32,955 nt of DNA, from NCBI RefSeq assembly GCF_000003605.2, contig NW_003122420.1, forward strand, positions 11,513-44,467, in the 5' to 3' direction. Both the position numbers and the translations under genes were made by a program. Positions 31,801-32,955 of this stretch are shown here, in pieces. The notes beneath the pieces are model-generated. The model ran no database searches. It was not told the origin of the DNA and worked only from the letters and a program-made list of their open reading frames with translations. Numbering within the stretch: the stretch's first letter is position 1; every line of letters starts with the position of its first letter. The stretch comes from Saccoglossus kowalevskii. Taxonomy: Eukaryota; Hemichordata; Enteropneusta; Harrimaniidae.

Positions 31801-32955
31801 TACCAATAAGTTTTTTATTAGCTTCGCTGTCGACTTTGTCGAGCAGAGCTTATCATATGAGTGATTGTCCGTCGTCATTGTTCGTCGTCCGTGTCAATGT
31901 TTTACTTTTTCGACTTCTTCTTGCAACCTACAAGCCTAATTGCTTTGATACTTGGTGTCTATGTACCTTGGGTAGACCTCTCTCAGATTTGTTCATTTCA
32001 TGATCATATCTTTAATTCTCTAACTTTGGTGAATATTTTTGTCATTTTTGGTAAAAAGTGATATTTTCATCTTCTTGTTAAAAAACGCAAGTCAAATTGC
32101 TTTGATATTAAATATATAGGTACTACATGTGGACCTCTCTCAGATTTGTTCATTTTGTAATGATATCTTCAATTCTCTAATTTTGGGGAATATTTTTGTC
32201 ATTTTTGGTAAAAAGTGATATTTTCGACTTCTTGTTAAAAATCGTAAGTCCAATTGCTTCGATATTACATATATAGGTACTACATGTGGACCTCGCTCAG
32301 TGTTGTTCATTTTGTAATGATATCTTCAATTCTCTAATTTTGGGGAATATTTTTGTCATTTTTGGTAAAAAGTGATATTTTCGACTTCTTGTTAAAAACC
32401 ACAATCATTTATGGTGAAAAATTATATTTTTGAATTCTTGTTGAAAATAGCAAGTCCCATTGCATTGATACTATGCATATTGTTCATTTTCTAATGATAT
32501 CTTCTTCTGTGCAGTGCTAACAGCTGAGCTATCTCAGCCGAGAGGCTGCTTGTTCAATTATTTACTTTTTTATTTATTTATTACTGATATTTATCTATTA
32601 CTATTACTAATAATAATTTTTTAATTAAGAAATTACAAAATATTTAATAGCATTGATTTATATTGCTACAGTTATTTGATGGAGTATACTATTCAGAAAA
32701 TAGAAAGAATTACAGTGCAGTTTTTTTTTAACACCAATTTAATAGTTAAATTTAAAATCAAAAGTAAAACAACCATACTGCCTATTGTATTCTCACCATG
32801 TGATTTTTGACACTTCTAATAGAGTAAATTTGGCACAAATTACTCCTGTATAAATTAAATTAAACTTACCACATTGTATCTTCCACCTCTGTGATATCAT
32901 TCTGTAAGGCATGTTGATGTAAGACCGTAATGGCAGGGGAACTCAGCTCACCAGA
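13780..32955 (-). CDS. BAIAP3: Munc13-like vesicle-priming protein (BAIAP3/UNC13D type), C-terminal 794 residues, 19 exons
   Basis: Minus-strand gene whose 5' part lies beyond the right edge. Exons in order: 32870-32955, 29309-29426, 29050-29174, 28395-28485, 26372-26578, 25577-25731, 23420-23543, 22603-22671, 22261-22335, 20584-20685, 19308-19592, 18640-18719, 18388-18496, 17809-17850, 17143-17298, 16814-16934, 16325-16448, 15258-15457, 13780-13895. All junctions are GT-AG and in phase, giving 2385 coding bases. MHD1 lies at roughly residues 215-350 (VGTSLFE, WFKYCVQKWL, SAVDTSCCFAQ, FWQKLDWPD), MHD2 at roughly 485-600 (CPLMEYLD, FFYADEKGL), and C2 at roughly 615-750. The C2 keeps aspartates in PLDSNGLSDPF, VMDHD and TNDYAGEA, so calcium binding is likely. 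The family acts in SNARE-dependent priming of dense-core and late endosomal vesicles. UNC13D (Munc13-4) is the alternative; BAIAP3 is favoured by the LHQHA and PFRKELH segments and by the MHD2 linker, from memory. Confidence 0.92.
14478..15140 (-). mobile_element. 3' end of a CR1/L2-like LINE, decayed
   Basis: On the minus strand, 15117-14410 reads as the C-terminal part of a LINE reverse transcriptase protein: MFDTMIKPILLYCAEIW, then HMKYCKYLLKV, ELGRHPL, then PENSLVYEAY and KLRTYRELKTDF. One in-frame TGA interrupts it just after KYWS (near 14874). It is followed by a T-run, and then a 3' end with GCAATAAAGATAATTATTAT, a short microsatellite-like end as in CR1/L2 elements. It is 5'-truncated and lies in the last intron of the BAIAP3-like gene, in the same orientation as that gene. 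Confidence 0.8.
15258..15457 (-). CDS. BAIAP3: BAIAP3-like exon 18 (C2 calcium loop 3)
   Basis: It follows TTGCTACAG and ends with one base before GTAAGT. It encodes RHRGACVLLTVMDHD, then TNDYAGEAYLPLGSIPG. The three loop-3 aspartates are present. Confidence 0.95.
15812..15951. mobile_element. 140-bp MITE-like element with 12-bp perfect inverted ends
   Basis: CACTTTATAAGG at 15812-15823 is repeated inverted as CCTTATAAAGTG at 15940-15951. It has no coding capacity. The assembly gap begins 9 bases after the right end. Confidence 0.5.
15960..16009. other. Assembly gap (50 N)
   Basis: Fifty Ns, probably a fixed-size placeholder, inside the intron between exons 17 and 18. No coding sequence is lost, because the flanking exons join in phase. 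Confidence 0.99.
16325..16448 (-). CDS. BAIAP3: BAIAP3-like exon 17 (C2 domain)
   Basis: It follows TTTCACAATAG and ends TT before GTAAGT. It encodes LSDPFVMVELLP (second loop-1 aspartate), then KQTKVVKKTLHPLFEENFE, the classic C2 TLHP motif. Confidence 0.94.
16814..16934 (-). CDS. BAIAP3: BAIAP3-like exon 16 (C2 domain start)
   Basis: It follows TTCTGTTCAAG and ends with one base of a Gly codon before GTAAGC. It encodes FGALTVKCFY, then IQIMNAANVIPLDSNG, which is C2 strand 1-2 and the first calcium-loop aspartate. Confidence 0.92.
17143..17298 (-). CDS. BAIAP3: BAIAP3-like exon 15 (end of MHD2)
   Basis: 52 codons, phase 0, after TTTCCAG and before GTGAGA. It encodes ILIDFFYADEKGLSMDLIM and ends ELYYLEKIDEQ, the linker to the C2 domain. 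Confidence 0.93.
17391..17765. repeat. 31-bp minisatellite in a BAIAP3-like intron
   Basis: About 12 units of CACCTAAGCCAGTATTGAAT plus GAAAACTAGCA, with a few substitutions. A variant unit (CAGTAGTGAATGAAAGCTAG) occurs near 17526 and near 17744. The array ends about 45 bases from the 42-base exon 14. Confidence 0.95.
17809..17850 (-). CDS. BAIAP3: BAIAP3-like exon 14 (42-base small exon, MHD2)
   Basis: 14 codons (KETLFYLRLFDALE), phase 0 on both sides, between TTCTATAG and GTAGGT. It joins the SSQ end of exon 13 to ILIDFFYADEKG of exon 15. Skipping it would keep the frame, so it could be an optional exon. Confidence 0.88.
17851..18387 (-). other. Intron between exons 13 and 14
   Basis: AT-rich; nothing recognised. 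Confidence 0.6.
18388..18496 (-). CDS. BAIAP3: BAIAP3-like exon 13 (MHD2)
   Basis: It follows ATCTTACAG and ends CAG before GTAAAC. It encodes ILEEIWHVVLNELQEQVES and ends QRFWRLLSSQ. Confidence 0.92.
18640..18719 (-). CDS. BAIAP3: BAIAP3-like exon 12 (start of MHD2)
   Basis: It follows TTTACAG and ends AG before GTATAG. It encodes AICPLMEYLDSNLITLNN, then LLRANFD, matching the start of MHD2. Confidence 0.92.
18720..19307 (-). other. Intron between exons 11 and 12
   Basis: AT-rich; nothing recognised. Confidence 0.6.
19308..19592 (-). CDS. BAIAP3: BAIAP3-like exon 11 (between MHD1 and MHD2)
   Basis: The longest exon, 95 codons, phase 0, after TTTTTTTCTAG and before GTGAGT. It starts LCITINDIEHVRKSLKPLP, a motif kept in the Munc13 family, and ends HLTWAPMSVPADD. 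The middle is charged and helical. Confidence 0.92.
19760..20235 (-). mobile_element. tRNA-derived SINE-like element
   Basis: On the minus strand there is an A-box-like TAGCATATTGG (20192-20202) and, 32 bases downstream, a B-box-like AGTTCAAATCC (20149-20159), the usual Pol III promoter spacing. About 370 bases of body follow, ending in a poly-A run (poly-T on the plus strand) at about 19761-19776. The body matches no SINE family I can name. The head borders a six-fold tandem repeat at 20185-20515. Confidence 0.65.
20185..20515. repeat. 55-bp tandem repeat, six copies, each with a SINE A-box
   Basis: Units start at 20185, 20241, 20296, 20351, 20406 and 20461. The first is 56 bases and the rest 55; the copies are almost identical. 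Each carries, on the minus strand, the A-box TAGCATATTGG of the adjoining SINE head plus its upstream flank. Confidence 0.95.
20584..20685 (-). CDS. BAIAP3: BAIAP3-like exon 10
   Basis: 34 codons, phase 0, ending CAG before GTAAGT. It encodes DIAKGAVYYADVMHDKL, then YFDDEGQFDITEQ. The AVYYAD motif is shared across Munc13 proteins. Confidence 0.92.
20758..20832. repeat. Compound tetranucleotide microsatellite
   Basis: Runs of GGAT/AGAT, then GAAT, then CAAT units, decaying into CTAATCGA. It lies in intron 10 at the left edge of the CpG-rich region. Confidence 0.9.
20930..22135. promoter_or_regulatory. CpG-rich island in a BAIAP3-like intron
   Basis: CpG dinucleotides are dense here (CCCGCGACCGAG, GTCGTCCGCCG, CGATCGATTCGC, GCGAGCGACAGCGAG), while the rest of the window is CpG-poor. 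No open frame is convincing. It could be an internal promoter or a young insertion; nothing here identifies a start site. Confidence 0.45.
21494..21535. other. 22-bp palindrome between 11-bp direct repeats
   Basis: ATAGCTGCAGATCTGCAGCT plus AT (21504-21525) is a perfect palindrome. ATGCTAAGAAT occurs directly on both sides, overlapping the palindrome ends. It looks like the footprint of an insertion or a templated repair event. Confidence 0.75.
22261..22335 (-). CDS. BAIAP3: BAIAP3-like exon 9 (MHD1)
   Basis: 25 codons, phase 0 on both sides, between AATTTTTCAG and GTAAGT. It encodes IREFWQKLDWPDTTGSF, continuing directly from the FAQ end of the previous exon. Confidence 0.92.
22603..22671 (-). 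CDS. BAIAP3: BAIAP3-like exon 8 (short MHD1 exon)
   Basis: A 23-codon exon with phase 0 on both sides, after CTATTGTAG and before GTAGGC. It encodes VKHSTSAVDTSCCFAQ, the most conserved MHD1 stretch. It was placed by splice sites and homology because it is too short to stand out as an open frame. Confidence 0.9.
22839..23054. mobile_element. 216-bp MITE-like element with imperfect inverted ends
   Basis: The left arm has AACCTTTTCACCACCAGTTT. The right arm has GTCTGGTGGTAAAATTGTTA then AAGGTT, which is its imperfect reverse complement with about 8 extra bases. It lies in the intron between exons 7 and 8. Confidence 0.55.
23420..23543 (-). CDS. BAIAP3: BAIAP3-like exon 7 (MHD1)
   Basis: It follows GTTTGTTACAG and ends AAG before GTAATG. 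It encodes NYHVWFKYCVQKWLDIAKDK and ends RIKKSVELDK, typical of MHD1. Confidence 0.94.
23544..25576 (-). other. Intron between exons 6 and 7
   Basis: 2.0 kb, AT-rich. It holds the palindrome at 24609-24641 and a 16-base T-run near 25346. Short overlapping open frames at 25260-25522 are not convincing. Confidence 0.6.
24609..24641. other. 33-bp near-perfect palindrome
   Basis: ATAGGCATC and GATGCCTAT flank the inner palindrome GGCAATTGCC, with only AAA versus TA asymmetry between them. Confidence 0.8.
25577..25731 (-). CDS. BAIAP3: BAIAP3-like exon 6 (start of MHD1)
   Basis: It follows CTTTACAG and ends AA before GTGAGT. It encodes IAEDVSRAMEEVNRII, then NYSVGTSLFEIYLALKELL, the conserved MHD1 entry helix. 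Confidence 0.94.
25732..26371 (-). other. Intron between exons 5 and 6
   Basis: AT-rich; only A- and T-runs noted. Confidence 0.6.
26372..26578 (-). CDS. BAIAP3: BAIAP3-like exon 5
   Basis: It follows TATTTTTAG and ends CTA before GTGAGT; 69 codons with no split. It encodes KGTVDWYETVHALAEPLV, then MQRGVKYYHKLYQNIVKVDY, the family's DWYETVH and VDYF motifs. Confidence 0.93.
27001..27676 (+). mobile_element. Internally repetitive non-autonomous element, copy 1
   Basis: It starts AACAAGCAGCCTCTCGGCTG and ends GACAGCGGAGCTAA. Near both ends are inverted motifs TAGCTCCGCTGT and ACAGCGGAGCTA. The inside is made of about four imperfect tandem units (spacing about 127, 141 and 157 bases) containing AAGATATCATTA, GAACAAATCTGAG and CACTTTTTACCAAAAAT. 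A second copy lies in reverse at 31818-32553. No coding capacity is credible. It resembles MITE-like repeats with internal satellites in marine invertebrates. Confidence 0.8.
27920..28290 (+). repeat. Degenerate internal units related to copy 1
   Basis: Motifs TAGTTTTCAAGAAGAAGT, CATTTTTTACCACAAATTACC and AAGCAATTAGTAGTTTTC recur here without the element's ends. They look like older, eroded units of the element at 27001-27676. Confidence 0.55.
28395..28485 (-). CDS. BAIAP3: BAIAP3-like exon 4
   Basis: It follows CTTTGTAG and ends AAG before GTAAGA. It encodes CLQHIYNMELF, then CCPFRKELHREVIDAIK, a strongly family-like segment. Confidence 0.9.
28486..29049 (-). other. Intron between exons 3 and 4
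   Basis: AT-rich. Loosely similar segments at about 28700 and 28840 (ACACAC..CACTACTAA / GCGCTACTAACAT) may be an old duplication. No exon seen. Confidence 0.5.
29050..29174 (-). CDS. BAIAP3: BAIAP3-like exon 3
   Basis: It follows TTTTGCAG and ends AG before GTATGT. It encodes EEMLGHSLCTFIDFCLGLL, then RDLFPPANKAAYYRLEYLL. Confidence 0.9.
29309..29426 (-). CDS. BAIAP3: BAIAP3-like exon 2
   Basis: It follows AATTTCAG and ends TAT before GTAAGT. It encodes NWLAFSRQHMQQALDYAF and then a helix ending PSALSRDY. It joins exon 1 through a split Cys codon. Confidence 0.9.
30761..30904. repeat. 72-bp exact tandem duplication
   Basis: The unit starting CACTTGTTTTAATGTTTGAT at 30761 repeats at 30833 with no visible difference. 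Each unit holds an inverted pair TAATGTTTG / CAAACATTA. A third copy begins but stops after CACTTGTTTT. Confidence 0.95.
31665..31745. other. 81-nt hairpin with 24-base arms
   Basis: The arms at 31665-31688 and 31722-31745 are reverse complements at 22 of 24 positions, with a 33-base loop. The size suits either a small MITE remnant or a miRNA precursor. It lies in BAIAP3-like intron 1. Confidence 0.6.
31818..32553 (-). mobile_element. Internally repetitive non-autonomous element, copy 2 (inverted)
   Basis: Inverted relative to copy 1. It starts TTAGCTTCGCTGTCGACTTT and ends CAGCCGAGAGGCTGCTTGTT. Internal GTTCAT units occur at 31991, 32148 and 32305, exactly 157 bases apart, then at 32482. 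The similarity to copy 1 includes both ends and the internal unit. Confidence 0.8.
32870..32955 (-). CDS. BAIAP3: BAIAP3-like exon 1 in window (cut by window edge)
   Basis: It encodes GELSSPAITVLHQHALQND, a segment conserved ahead of MHD1 in this family. It ends TG before GTAAGT on the minus strand. The upstream side is cut by the window end. Confidence 0.88.

Larger units (their letters stand above)
29427..32869 (-). other. Intron between exons 1 and 2
   Basis: 3.4 kb, the largest intron in the window. It contains the 72-bp duplication, the 81-nt hairpin and element copy 2. The rest is AT-rich with nothing recognised. Confidence 0.7.

Overview
This is AT-rich, intron-rich metazoan DNA. It has two split protein genes with GT-AG introns, several decayed LINE, SINE and MITE-like elements, many minisatellites, and one 50-base assembly gap at 15960-16009. 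The density of short repeats and the CpG-poor background fit a marine invertebrate such as a hemichordate, cephalochordate or lophotrochozoan. The sequence does not let me name the species. No bacterial, viral or organellar genes are seen.

Layout: positions 1-985 hold a decayed non-LTR retrotransposon (minus strand) inside an intron of a plus-strand gene. That gene runs to 5213 and is the 3' part (7 coding exons, about 333 residues) of a transmembrane channel-like (TMC) protein, closest by eye to TMC7/TMC5. Its fifth in-window intron carries a 21-bp minisatellite. From 5214 to 13779 no gene is recognised. This stretch holds the likely TMC 3' UTR, a second and larger 21-bp minisatellite with a higher-order repeat (about 6540-7518), and a small TA-flanked inverted-repeat element.

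From 13780 to the right edge lies the 3' part (19 coding exons, 794 residues) of a minus-strand Munc13-like gene of the BAIAP3/UNC13D type. It has MHD1, MHD2 and a C-terminal C2 domain with a full set of calcium-binding aspartates. All exon phases join without a break. Its introns hold a CR1/L2-like LINE 3' end, several inverted-repeat elements, a 31-bp minisatellite, a tRNA-derived SINE whose A-box region is tandemly amplified six times, a CpG-rich island, and two inverted copies of an internally repetitive element that flank three exons.

The two genes are tail to tail. They do not form a pathway: TMC proteins are membrane channel or scramblase-like proteins, and BAIAP3/Munc13-4 proteins act in priming and fusion of dense-core or late-endosomal vesicles. 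I see no clear new gene system. The most interesting signals are the inverted element pair bracketing exons 2-4, the amplified Pol III A-box, the CpG island, an orphan exon-like reading frame in intron 8, and an 81-nt hairpin.
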